A DNA stretch of 64,000 nucleotides. Source: Pseudomonas sp. NC02. GTDB lineage: Bacteria > Pseudomonadota > Gammaproteobacteria > Pseudomonadales > Pseudomonadaceae. A program made the position numbers and the translations under genes. Under the pieces are notes generated by a model, which had not been told where the DNA came from, did no database searches, and saw nothing but the letters and a program-made list of their open reading frames with translations. The stretch spans positions 5,394,001-5,458,000 of the forward strand of contig NZ_CP025624.1 of NCBI RefSeq assembly GCF_002874965.1, written 5' to 3'. Each line of letters starts with the position of its first letter. The stretch's first letter is position 1. Below are positions 12,278 to 19,989 of this stretch, piece by piece.

Positions 12278-13402
12278 ATGTCCACCGAAACCCTGTTGAA
12301 AACCCCGTTGCACGCCCTGCACATCGAACTGGGCGCGCGCATGGTGCCCTTCGCCGGCTACGACATGCCGGTGCAATACCCGCTGGGCGTGATGAAAGAA
12401 CACCTGCACACCCGTGAACAAGCCGGGTTGTTCGATGTGTCGCACATGGGCCAGATCCGCCTGACCGGCGCCGGTGCCGCCAAGGCCCTGGAAACCCTGG
12501 TGCCGGTGGACATCATCGACCTGCCGGTGGGCATGCAGCGTTATGCGATGTTCACCAACGAGCAAGGCGGCATCCTGGATGACCTGATGGTCGCCAACCT
12601 GGGTAACGACGAACTGTTCCTGGTGGTGAACGCTGCCTGCAAGGACCAGGACCTGGCCCACCTGCGCCAGCACATCGGTGACCAGTGCACCATCGAACCA
12701 CTGTTCGAGGAACGCGCCCTGCTGGCCCTGCAAGGCCCGGCTGCCGTCAGCGTGCTGGCGCGCCTGGCGCCGGAGGTCAAGCACATGACCTTCATGCAAT
12801 TCGCACCGACCCGCCTGCTGGGCGTGGACTGCTACGTCAGCCGCTCGGGCTACACCGGCGAAGACGGCTTCGAAATCTCGGTACCGGCGGCGAACGCCGA
12901 GGCCCTGGCCCGCAGCCTGCTGGCCGAAACCGAAGTACAGGCCATCGGCCTGGGCGCCCGCGACTCCCTGCGCCTGGAAGCCGGCCTGTGCCTTTATGGC
13001 CATGACATGAACACCGAGACCACGCCGATTGAAGCCAGCCTGTTGTGGGCAATTTCCAAGGCCCGTCGTGCTGATGGCGCACGCGCCGGTGGCTTCCCGG
13101 GCGCCGATGCGATCTTCACCCAGCAACAAACCGGCGTCAGCCGCAAACGCGTAGGCCTGTTGCCACAGGAACGCACGCCGGTCCGTGAAGGCGCAGAAAT
13201 CGTCGACGAACACGGCACCGTGATCGGCAGCGTCTGCAGCGGCGGTTTTGGCCCGAGCCTGGGCGGCCCGCTGGCCATGGGTTATCTGGACAGCGCTTTC
13301 ATCGCACTGGATACCGAAGTATCTGCGTTGGTACGTGGGAAAAAGGTGCCACTACGTGTAAGTAAAATGCCATTCGTACCACAACGTTACTACCGTGGTT
13401 GA
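12278..13402 (+). CDS. gcvT: Glycine cleavage system T protein (aminomethyltransferase)
   Basis: Releases ammonia from aminomethylated GcvH and passes the one-carbon unit to tetrahydrofolate. The 374-residue protein has the family N-terminus TPLHALHIELGARMVPFAGYDMPVQY, the DVSHMGQ motif and GYTGEDGFEI near residues 190-199, consistent with the folate-binding domain. AGGAGCT precedes the ATG. It is the last gene of the operon, 39 bases after sdaA, and is followed by an inverted repeat. Confidence 0.96.
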   Translation: MSTETLLKTPLHALHIELGARMVPFAGYDMPVQYPLGVMKEHLHTREQAGLFDVSHMGQIRLTGAGAAKALETLVPVDIIDLPVGMQRYAMFTNEQGGILDDLMVANLGNDELFLVVNAACKDQDLAHLRQHIGDQCTIEPLFEERALLALQGPAAVSVLARLAPEVKHMTFMQFAPTRLLGVDCYVSRSGYTGEDGFEISVPAANAEALARSLLAETEVQAIGLGARDSLRLEAGLCLYGHDMNTETTPIEASLLWAISKARRADGARAGGFPGADAIFTQQQTGVSRKRVGLLPQERTPVREGAEIVDEHGTVIGSVCSGGFGPSLGGPLAMGYLDSAFIALDTEVSALVRGKKVPLRVSKMPFVPQRYYRG

Positions 13403-13423
13403 TTGACTGTTCCTATAAGTAAC

Positions 13424-13462
13424 GCGGTTGCGTTAACGTGCACTAATCTGTAACGCAACCGC
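13424..13462 (+). terminator. Inverted repeat after gcvT
   Basis: GCGGTTGCGTTA (13424-13435) pairs perfectly with TAACGCAACCGC (13451-13462) across a 15-base loop. No U run follows, so this is either a weak or Rho-assisted terminator or an mRNA-stabilising hairpin at the operon end. Confidence 0.55.
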
Positions 13463-13570
13463 CACATTAAAGTGCATTGACGATAGTCAATGTTATGTTC
13501 AGTCACCTATAACAAGTGACGAATTCTATCGAATAAACGCGTTCCACATTGTGGACAGAAGTGTAACGAG

Positions 13571-13609
13571 GCCGAGCAAAACCTGGGGTTTTGCCGGGGC
13601 TTGTTTTTT
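13571..13609 (+). terminator. Rho-independent terminator in the region between gcvT and csp
   Basis: GCC..GCAAAACC (13571-13583), a TGG loop and GGTTTTGCCGGGGC (13587-13600) form a long stem, followed by TTGTTTTTT. This is a complete intrinsic terminator about 170 bases after gcvT and 185 bases before the cold-shock start. It ends gcvT readthrough, a small RNA, or an attenuated csp leader. Confidence 0.75.
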
Positions 13610-13792
13610 CTGTATTAGTTGGCGTAGAGTTTGCCCACTGTGTTTGCATGGGTCGCTTTGAACCTGGACCTGGGCAGTAGCCAAAGTTTGCTACAACCCG
13701 TTCGACGTCTCTTACTTTCCTGCAACCCAGCCCAGTACTCTTTCATGTGAAAGGGGCTGTCATTAATTTTTTTGCGTCAAGGAAATAAGAAA

Positions 13793-14005
13793 ATGGCTGA
13801 TCGTCAGAGCGGTACCGTCAAGTGGTTTAACGACGAAAAAGGGTTTGGTTTTATCACTCCAGAAAGCGGTCCGGATCTGTTCGTCCACTTCCGCGCTATT
13901 CAGGGCAACGGCTTCAAAAGCCTGAAAGAAGGCCAGAAAGTGACCTTCATCGCGGTGCAAGGCCAGAAAGGCATGCAAGCCGACGAAGTACAAGCAGAAG
14001 GCTGA
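13793..14005 (+). CDS. Cold-shock protein, CspA family
   Basis: A 70-residue single-stranded nucleic-acid-binding protein acting as an RNA chaperone. RNP1 is KGFGFI (residues 17-22) and RNP2 is LFVHF (29-33), in the order [18 protein letters not shown]...DLFVHFRAI. The ATG at 13793 is chosen over 13772 because AAGGAAA lies eight bases upstream and the family begins with MADRQ. The upstream region is long and structured, as is common for csp leaders. An intrinsic terminator follows. Confidence 0.95.
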   Translation: MADRQSGTVKWFNDEKGFGFITPESGPDLFVHFRAIQGNGFKSLKEGQKVTFIAVQGQKGMQADEVQAEG

Positions 14006-14022
14006 TCCTTGCTGCGACAAAA

Positions 14023-14053
14023 AGCCCCTGATATGACATCAGGGGCTTTTTTA
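14023..14053 (+). terminator. Rho-independent terminator of the cold-shock gene
   Basis: AGCCCCTGAT and ATCAGGGGCT pair around ATGAC, with an A run before and TTTTTT after. Confidence 0.93.
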
Positions 14054-14100
14054 TGGGCGTTCTTCCGTAAAATGGCTTTTTTCCTGCCGAGAGCCATGCC

Positions 14101-14589
14101 ATGTCGAAACACCTGCTGAGCCCCCAAGGCGAGTTTCCCGCCGTAGGCCTGGGCCGTCGTCTGGCAGCGATGTTCTATGACTTCCTGTTGTGCACCGCCC
14201 TGCTGATCGTCACGGCCTTCATCTACAAGCTGGTGTGGATGGGGTTTGTCGGTGAGGCCAAGTTGCGGGCGCTTTCCGAATCCGGCGCTCTGGATGGTGA
14301 TCCGCTGTTGTCGACGATTTTGTTTTTTGTGTTGTTTGGGTTTTTTGCCAAGTTCTGGACGCACTCGGGGCAGACCCTGGGGATGCAGGTTTGGGGGGTG
14401 CGGGTGCAGAACGCTGATGGGTCGCGGATTAGTCTGTGGCAGGCGTTGTTGCGGTTTGTGGTGTCGATTGCTTCGTGGTTGTGCCTGGGGCTTGGGTTTA
14501 TCTGGTCGTTGTTCGACAAGCAGAAGCGTGGCTGGCATGACATTTATTCGGATACGCGGTTGGTGCGGGTTCCGAAGAAAAAGAAGTAG
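14101..14589 (+). CDS. RDD family membrane protein
   Basis: A 162-residue inner-membrane protein of unknown role. The family Arg appears in VGLGRRLAAMFYDFLL near residues 15-30 and an acidic loop precedes the second hydrophobic stretch. Three to four membrane segments are visible (about 24-44, 62-84, 115-140). The tail ends in a lysine-rich VPKKKK. The second half of the gene has GT-rich codon use unlike its neighbours. The gene is followed directly by a large inverted repeat. Some RDD proteins have been linked to ion transport; no specific job can be assigned here. Confidence 0.88.
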   Translation: MSKHLLSPQGEFPAVGLGRRLAAMFYDFLLCTALLIVTAFIYKLVWMGFVGEAKLRALSESGALDGDPLLSTILFFVLFGFFAKFWTHSGQTLGMQVWGVRVQNADGSRISLWQALLRFVVSIASWLCLGLGFIWSLFDKQKRGWHDIYSDTRLVRVPKKKK

Positions 14590-14605
14590 GTTTTCAGGTT
14601 GGGGG

Positions 14606-15414
14606 CATATCCGTTGCTGCGGTTATGGCCGCTATTGGTTCCGCTTTTACAGCGGCTCACTTTTGAAAAGCGCAAAAGTAAGCAAAACGCTCTTGCCCCA
14701 CCACTCGGCTCCTCGCCTAGGCTCGGAGTGCCCTCACTCCGGCTTTGGACCGTGGGCCGCCGTCATGGGCCATCCTTGGCCCAGGACGGCTAACCTGGCG
14801 TCCTGCCAGGTTACCCACGCTCCAAAGCCTGCGTTCGGCCAGCGTGGTTTAACGGGGCGCCTAAGATCAAAATCAAGATCAACAGCAAGAGCACAGCGGC
14901 CTCCCGGCCGGCTTGAGTGTTAAAAGCAAAATCAAAATCTAAAGCGGGCACGGTCCAAATGTGGGAGCTGGCTTGCTCGCGAAGGTCGTTAACGATGACG
15001 TGGGCATCCTGATTCAACGCGGCGCTCTCAGGTTTTTCGCGAGCAAGCCCGCTCCCACATAAAAGCAGATCTGTTTTCGCTCTGGTCTTTGCTTTTGCTT
15101 TTAACACTCAAGCCGGCCGGTAGGCCGCTGTGCTCTTGCTTTTGATTTTGATCTGCGGGCCCCGTCAACCACGATGGCCGCAAGTAGGCACGGTGGAGCG
15201 GGTAAATCGGCAGGGATGCCGATTTAGCCGCGCCGGGCCATGGATGGCCCGTCGCGGCGGCCCGCGGAACCGGGCCGGAGTGCGGGCATGCCGAGCCTAA
15301 GCGAGGCACCGAGTGGTGGGGCAAAGACCTTTTGGTTACTTTTGGGGCGTTTGCCAAAAGTGACCCGCTGTAAGAGCGGAACCATAAGCGGCCGTTACCT
15401 AAATAACGGATATG
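14606..15414. repeat. Nested inverted repeat of about 0.8 kb enclosing a REP doublet
   Basis: Three layers share one centre. Outer arms: 14606-14860 is the imperfect complement of 15157-15414, both ending in CATATCCGTT and containing CCCCACCACTCGG. Middle arms: 14863-14945 and 15080-15155 are nearly identical complements (e.g. AGCAAGAGCACAGCGGCCT, GGCCGGCTTGAGTGTTAAAAG). Core: a REP doublet at 14959-15060. It contains no convincing gene; short ORFs in it are incidental. The arms are of a type I recognise as recurrent in fluorescent Pseudomonas genomes, but I cannot name the family. Confidence 0.9.
14959..15060. repeat. REP doublet at the core of the nested repeat
   Basis: ATGTGGGAGCTGGCTTGCTCGCGAA and TTCGCGAGCAAGCCCGCTCCCACAT flank a spacer (GGTCGTTAACGATGACG...) unlike the spacers of the other doublets in the window. 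Confidence 0.88.
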
Positions 15415-15427
15415 TACTCAAACAAGA

Positions 15428-16486
15428 TCAAGCATTCCCCGCCAACCTCAACCGAGCCGCCTGAGTAAAATCCAACATCCGCTTCAGCGGTCTAACCGCC
15501 TGCGGAATCACCGAAGGCTCAACAAAAATTTCATTACTCCCCTCACGCAAACACTGCAGCGTACGCTCCAGAGTATTCATCGCCATCCACGGGCAATGCG
15601 CACAACTGCGACACGCCGCCCCATTCCCCGCCGTCGGCGCCTCGACAAACACCTTGTCCGGGCACAGCTGCTGCATCTTGTAGAAAATGCCGCGGTCGGT
15701 GGCCACGATAAACGTCTTGTTCGGCAACCGCTGCGCCGCCGCAATCAACTGGCTGGTAGACCCCACCGCATCCGCCAACTCGATCACCGACGTCGGCGAC
15801 TCCGGGTGCACCAGAATCGCCGCGTCCGGGTACAACGCCTTCATGTCCTCCAACTGCTTGGACTTGAACTCCTCGTGCACGATGCACGCACCATCCCACA
15901 GCAACATGTCTGCACCCGTCTGACGCTGGATATAGGTGCCCAGGTGCTTGTCCGGCCCCCAGATAATCGTCTCGCCGTTATCCATCAGGCTTTCGACAAT
16001 CTCCAGCGCACAACTGGAAGTCACCACCCAATCAGCACGGGCTTTCACCGCCGCCGACGTGTTGGCATAAACCACCACGGTGCGCTCAGGGTGCTGATCA
16101 CAGAATGCCGAGAACTCATCCACCGGGCAGCCAAGGTCCAGAGAGCACGTGGCTTCCAGTGTCGGCATCAGGATGCGTTTTTCAGGCGTGAGGATCTTGG
16201 CCGTCTCCCCCATGAATCGCACGCCCGCCACCAATACGGTCTTGGCCGGGTGCGCCGCGCCGAAGCGGGCCATTTCCAGGGAGTCGGACACACAACCACC
16301 GGTTTCTTCGGCCAGGGCCTGAATCACCGGGTCGCAGTAGAAGTGTGCCACCAGCACCGCGTCCTGAGCCTTGAGCTCGGCGGCGATGGCGGCGCGGTAG
16401 CCCGCCTCTTCTTCGGCGCTCAGCACCTTGGGCTGCTTGGCGTCGAGGTGGGCTTGGACCAGAAGGCGTTCGGAAATTTGCGTCAT
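15428..16486 (-). CDS. nadA: Quinolinate synthase A
   Basis: [4Fe-4S] enzyme condensing iminoaspartate with dihydroxyacetone phosphate to quinolinate in NAD biosynthesis. The 352-residue protein contains the three cluster cysteine regions [22 protein letters not shown] and [13 protein letters not shown]. The reading frame opens to 16603, but the Pseudomonas NadA start [14 protein letters not shown] is at 16486. It ends a few bases beyond the outer arm of the nested repeat. Read from its own start, the upstream region shows no gene before the terminator at 16658. Confidence 0.97.
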   Translation of the reverse strand: MTQISERLLVQAHLDAKQPKVLSAEEEAGYRAAIAAELKAQDAVLVAHFYCDPVIQALAEETGGCVSDSLEMARFGAAHPAKTVLVAGVRFMGETAKILTPEKRILMPTLEATCSLDLGCPVDEFSAFCDQHPERTVVVYANTSAAVKARADWVVTSSCALEIVESLMDNGETIIWGPDKHLGTYIQRQTGADMLLWDGACIVHEEFKSKQLEDMKALYPDAAILVHPESPTSVIELADAVGSTSQLIAAAQRLPNKTFIVATDRGIFYKMQQLCPDKVFVEAPTAGNGAACRSCAHCPWMAMNTLERTLQCLREGSNEIFVEPSVIPQAVRPLKRMLDFTQAARLRLAGNA

Positions 16487-16657
16487 GTTCGCAAGACCTG
16501 CAGGCGCAGTTGCGCGAAAGTCGAGTGTACCACCGGCTCTGGAGCCTTTCGGGCGCCGCCGGACGAAGTGATTGTGTTCATCAAGCACGGTGAAGCTGCG
16601 CAAGGCTACAGAATATCGAATGGTTTCAAAAGCCTAATCTGGGATTCGGCCAGGCAT

Positions 16658-16694
16658 GAAAAAGGGAAACCCGGCCAGGGGTTTCCCTTTTTTT
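16658..16694. terminator. Bidirectional terminator between the unknown gene and nadA
   Basis: AAAAGGGAAACCC and GGGTTTCCCTTTT pair around GGCCA with T/A runs on both sides. On the minus strand it ends the transcript of the 523-residue gene. Confidence 0.85.
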
Positions 16695-16706
16695 ACAACG
16701 ACCGGT

Positions 16707-18278
16707 TTAACCGGGCAAAGCGGACGGATCGCCTTGCAGCAACGCCCACTGATGCATGTTCGCCAGGGCATCCTTCAGGATGGTTTCATCGGCGCCCTTG
16801 GCACTCTTGCCTTCCCGCGCCGCATATTCCAGCAGTACCAGGTAGTCGCGATGGCTGGTGGCCTCGTTCGGTACCACGCTGTCTTTAACCAGTCGAGCCA
16901 TCTCGTATCGCTGGGTGCGGGTGTTCTGGCTGGCGCTTTGGTCCACGGAGGCGTTGGTCAGGAAGCCATCCTTGTAGGTGATGTTCGCCGCACTGCTGGC
17001 CTTGTCGTCGACCTGCACATAGAGGTAGTTCTGCGACTCGCGCCTGGTATCGAAAGCCGGCGGCTTCCCGCCATCCAGGCCCTGATGGAAACTGGCCTTG
17101 AGGCTTGATCGCTGGACCTGATCGATCGTGCGATTGGAGAGGTCATTGCCGCCGATGCGCGTTTTCTGGGAAATCCCATAGGCAAACGTATCGGTTTCCC
17201 CTGGGCGCGCCGGGTTGGGGGAGCTGGCCGCCTGGCTGATGGAGGCCTTGAAATCCGCCAGGCCCGTCAGCAGGCCTTGATCTGCCGCGCTGCGGGTCAG
17301 CGGCGCAGGCGCTTTGGCGCTCTGCGGGTAGTTGCTGTTCATGGCGGTAAACGCATCCTTGAACATCGCCATCAGGTCAGCATTGGCCTTGCCCCGCGCC
17401 TGGGCCTTGTCGAACTGGGCCAGGTAGCTTTTCAGCGCGATTGCCTGTTGCTTGGCGTTGCCGAGGATGCCGGCGTTCTTCAGGTCGACCGAGAGATTCA
17501 CTTCCCCCGCCGGGCTACTCATGCGCGTGGTGCGGCCCTGGCTGTCCGCATGGAATGCAAGCGTGAGGTCGTCAGTATTGCTCACTTTCAATTTGCCGCT
17601 GAGGTCCACCGAAGCCAATACGCTGGAATCAAACTGCGTCAGCTTGCTCAGCTCGAGTTTCGGCGGCTGGGCGGCCAGGCCGTCGATCGCGTCCTGGAAG
17701 GCTTCGCCCAACTTGGCGACTTCCTTGAGTTCGGCGGCGCTGAGGGCGCCACCGTCCACCTTCGCCTGCGCGGCCAGGCCTGCGGACTGGCTGGCCAGGC
17801 TGAAGGTGACGGTCTTGCCGCTGGCCGTCTTGACGGTCAGGCTGACCAGGTTGTCGGCCTTGCTGTGCAGCAGCGTCTGTTGAACCTTGAGTTCGGCGGG
17901 GCTTTGGGTCCTGGAAGCGCTGGTGCTCAGCGCCGACTGGGAAATGTCGGTACCGCTCTTCGCAAATTGCTCGATCAGGGTAGCGCCCAGGCCGCTGAAG
18001 CCTGTGCCTCTGGGCAGTGCAGGGAAATTCGTGCTGATCGCTTTGGTGACCGCATCGTCGCTGTCACTTTCCCAGGCATTGATCGGCCCATGGCCGGGCA
18101 ATTGGCCGTTGCGGGAATACGTCTCGGCTTGAACGTCTACCGTGACATTGCCAAGGCTGACCACCGAGGAAGGTCGCACGGCAGCGGCGTCCGTTTCTGG
18201 CGCCTGCGTAGCTGGCGGGGTAACGGCGGGTCGATTGGTAAGGGCGATGGCGGAGCTGATCGGCGAAAGCGTAGTCAT
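16707..18278 (-). CDS. Hypothetical protein of 523 residues, family not recognised
   Basis: I do not recognise this protein. The start at 18278 is preferred over 18353 because AGGGA lies seven bases upstream. The N-terminal 60 residues are Pro/Ala/Thr-rich and low in complexity with no classical signal peptide or membrane helix. Residues about 60-500 are Ala/Ser/Lys-rich and look largely helical, with repeated LSxxELK/LSKLTQF/VDLSGKL-type stretches and no cysteine. The C-terminus (RQNTRTQRYEMARLVKDSV-like segment and a short helix pair) looks folded. The composition recalls secreted or surface-structure proteins, but there is no motif to prove it. It stands alone between terminators and downstream of the FadL-like gene. 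Confidence 0.8.
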   Translation of the reverse strand: MTTLSPISSAIALTNRPAVTPPATQAPETDAAAVRPSSVVSLGNVTVDVQAETYSRNGQLPGHGPINAWESDSDDAVTKAISTNFPALPRGTGFSGLGATLIEQFAKSGTDISQSALSTSASRTQSPAELKVQQTLLHSKADNLVSLTVKTASGKTVTFSLASQSAGLAAQAKVDGGALSAAELKEVAKLGEAFQDAIDGLAAQPPKLELSKLTQFDSSVLASVDLSGKLKVSNTDDLTLAFHADSQGRTTRMSSPAGEVNLSVDLKNAGILGNAKQQAIALKSYLAQFDKAQARGKANADLMAMFKDAFTAMNSNYPQSAKAPAPLTRSAADQGLLTGLADFKASISQAASSPNPARPGETDTFAYGISQKTRIGGNDLSNRTIDQVQRSSLKASFHQGLDGGKPPAFDTRRESQNYLYVQVDDKASSAANITYKDGFLTNASVDQSASQNTRTQRYEMARLVKDSVVPNEATSHRDYLVLLEYAAREGKSAKGADETILKDALANMHQWALLQGDPSALPG

Positions 18279-18406
18279 GACGATCCCTGTCTTGAGCTGG
18301 ATTGCAGCCAATTTAACCAAGACAGGGAAGGTTTGGTAGCGCGACCGATACAATTGCTAGCAAAGAGCCATGTCAGAAAACTGACTCTTTGCCCTCTTCC
18401 GGTGCA

Positions 18407-19693
18407 TCAGAAGCGGTAAGTCACCGAACCGCCGAAACCGTTGGCGCTGTTTTCATACTTGGCGTCGTAGGTCAGCGCCAGTTGCGGATTATTGTCGCGG
18501 ACCTTGATCGGCTCTTCTTTCAGGTAGGAATAAGCGACGTCGAAGGTCAGGTTATCCACTGGCGTCCAGCCAGCGCCCAAGCTGAACACCGTGCGATCGC
18601 CCGTAGGAATACGTACGGACCGGTCGGTGTTGTTGGTGGGCGTCTGGTCCACCGAAAAGCCGGTACGCAGCACCAGTTGCTTGTTCAACTGGTACGACAG
18701 GCCGATGGCGTGAGACCAGGTGTCATGCCAGTGCTGTTCTTCGGTGATGGAGTTCAGGCCGGCCAGTTCGGTGGCGAGGTCAGAGACGCCACTGTTGTTG
18801 ATCGTAATCTTCTTCAACTGGCTCCAGCGGGTGTAGGTGCTGCCGACGTACAGGGTCCAGTCATCGTTGAGTTTATGGGTGACCGAGAAGTCCACGGACG
18901 ACGGCGTGGTGACATCCAGCTTGGCGTCATACCGCTGCGGGCCGCCATCCACCAGGTCGGTGAGCACCCCCGAGGCGTTGGTTTTGCCCGACAGGTGATA
19001 CACAACCTGCGAGTGGTAGGTCACACCAATGCGCGTGCTTTCAATCGGCTGCACCAGGATACCGGCGTTGAAACCGGTGGCAGTGTCGTCGCCCTTGACC
19101 TTTACGCTTTCCGTGCCGAGGCCAAATGCCGGGACCTTGGAGTCCAGTTCGCCACTGATACGGTTGAAGGTCGGACCGAAGCCCACCGAAACCTTGTCGT
19201 TGAAGGCATAGCTGACGGTTGGCTGCACCGTGATGACTTGAACCTTGCTTTTGTTGCCAAAGCCATTGCCCTGGAAGCTGTGTTCATAGTCGGTCACGAG
19301 GCCGAACGGCGCGTAGATTCCCAGGCCAAACGCCCAGTGTTCATCAATCGGCGTCACCAGGTAGCCCATCGGTACGGCGATGCCGGGGACCATATCGCCT
19401 TTGTTGGTGCCGGGGTTGTCCACGCCACCTTGGCTGGAACTGGCGTCCTTGATGTTCGACTTGGCATCCAGGTAGGTCGCCCCGATGCTCACTTCATTCT
19501 GCTTGAGACGAGACATGCCCGCCGGGTTGCCAAACACCGTGCTGGCGTCATCCGCGGAGGAGGAACGCCCGGCGTAACCGGTCCCCATTGAACTGATGCT
19601 TTGTTCGTTGAGGGCAAAACCACCGGCAAACAAGGAAGTGGAGGCAAGGGAAATCGACAGCGCCAAAGCGCTCTTGAAGAGTTTTTTATTCAT
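18407..19693 (-). CDS. FadL/TodX-family outer-membrane transport protein
   Basis: Outer-membrane beta-barrel channel for hydrophobic substrates such as long-chain fatty acids. The 428-residue precursor has a signal peptide (MNKKLFKSALALSISLASTSLFA, about 1-23), the family N-terminal segment GFALNEQSISSMGTGYAG, the NPAGMSR motif near 55-61, alternating aromatic barrel strands and a C-terminal phenylalanine (VTYRF). The frame opens at 19750, but the signal peptide starts at 19693. A hairpin at about 18360-18392 follows the gene. Substrate is not determined. Confidence 0.92.
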   Translation of the reverse strand: MNKKLFKSALALSISLASTSLFAGGFALNEQSISSMGTGYAGRSSSADDASTVFGNPAGMSRLKQNEVSIGATYLDAKSNIKDASSSQGGVDNPGTNKGDMVPGIAVPMGYLVTPIDEHWAFGLGIYAPFGLVTDYEHSFQGNGFGNKSKVQVITVQPTVSYAFNDKVSVGFGPTFNRISGELDSKVPAFGLGTESVKVKGDDTATGFNAGILVQPIESTRIGVTYHSQVVYHLSGKTNASGVLTDLVDGGPQRYDAKLDVTTPSSVDFSVTHKLNDDWTLYVGSTYTRWSQLKKITINNSGVSDLATELAGLNSITEEQHWHDTWSHAIGLSYQLNKQLVLRTGFSVDQTPTNNTDRSVRIPTGDRTVFSLGAGWTPVDNLTFDVAYSYLKEEPIKVRDNNPQLALTYDAKYENSANGFGGSVTYRF

Positions 19694-19989
19694 TATTAGA
19701 ACTCGAATTATTGGGCAGCGAGAGGAAGCTACCAATCTTCGAGCGGGCAAATTATGAAGAGTTTTTCATGCGCAAAATTGTCCGACAATCCTATTTTTTT
19801 CAAAGACTTCGACGGTTTTTCCAGCACTTATTCAGACCCCGGAACCTGAATATGACTGACGGGTTTTAATCTCGCCGTCACGCTTGGAGCATGCCGGATT
19901 GCCTGCCATCGAATATGCGTGAAGGCGCTGGTGATATAAGTGTCGCAATGACATGATGACGGCCATTTAACACGCGTGGCAGCACTCAA

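Noticed and set aside
14246..14923. 225-residue frame over the RDD gene and the repeat
   Set aside because: Overlaps a supported gene out of frame and runs into non-coding repeat; Cys/Gly/Arg-rich.
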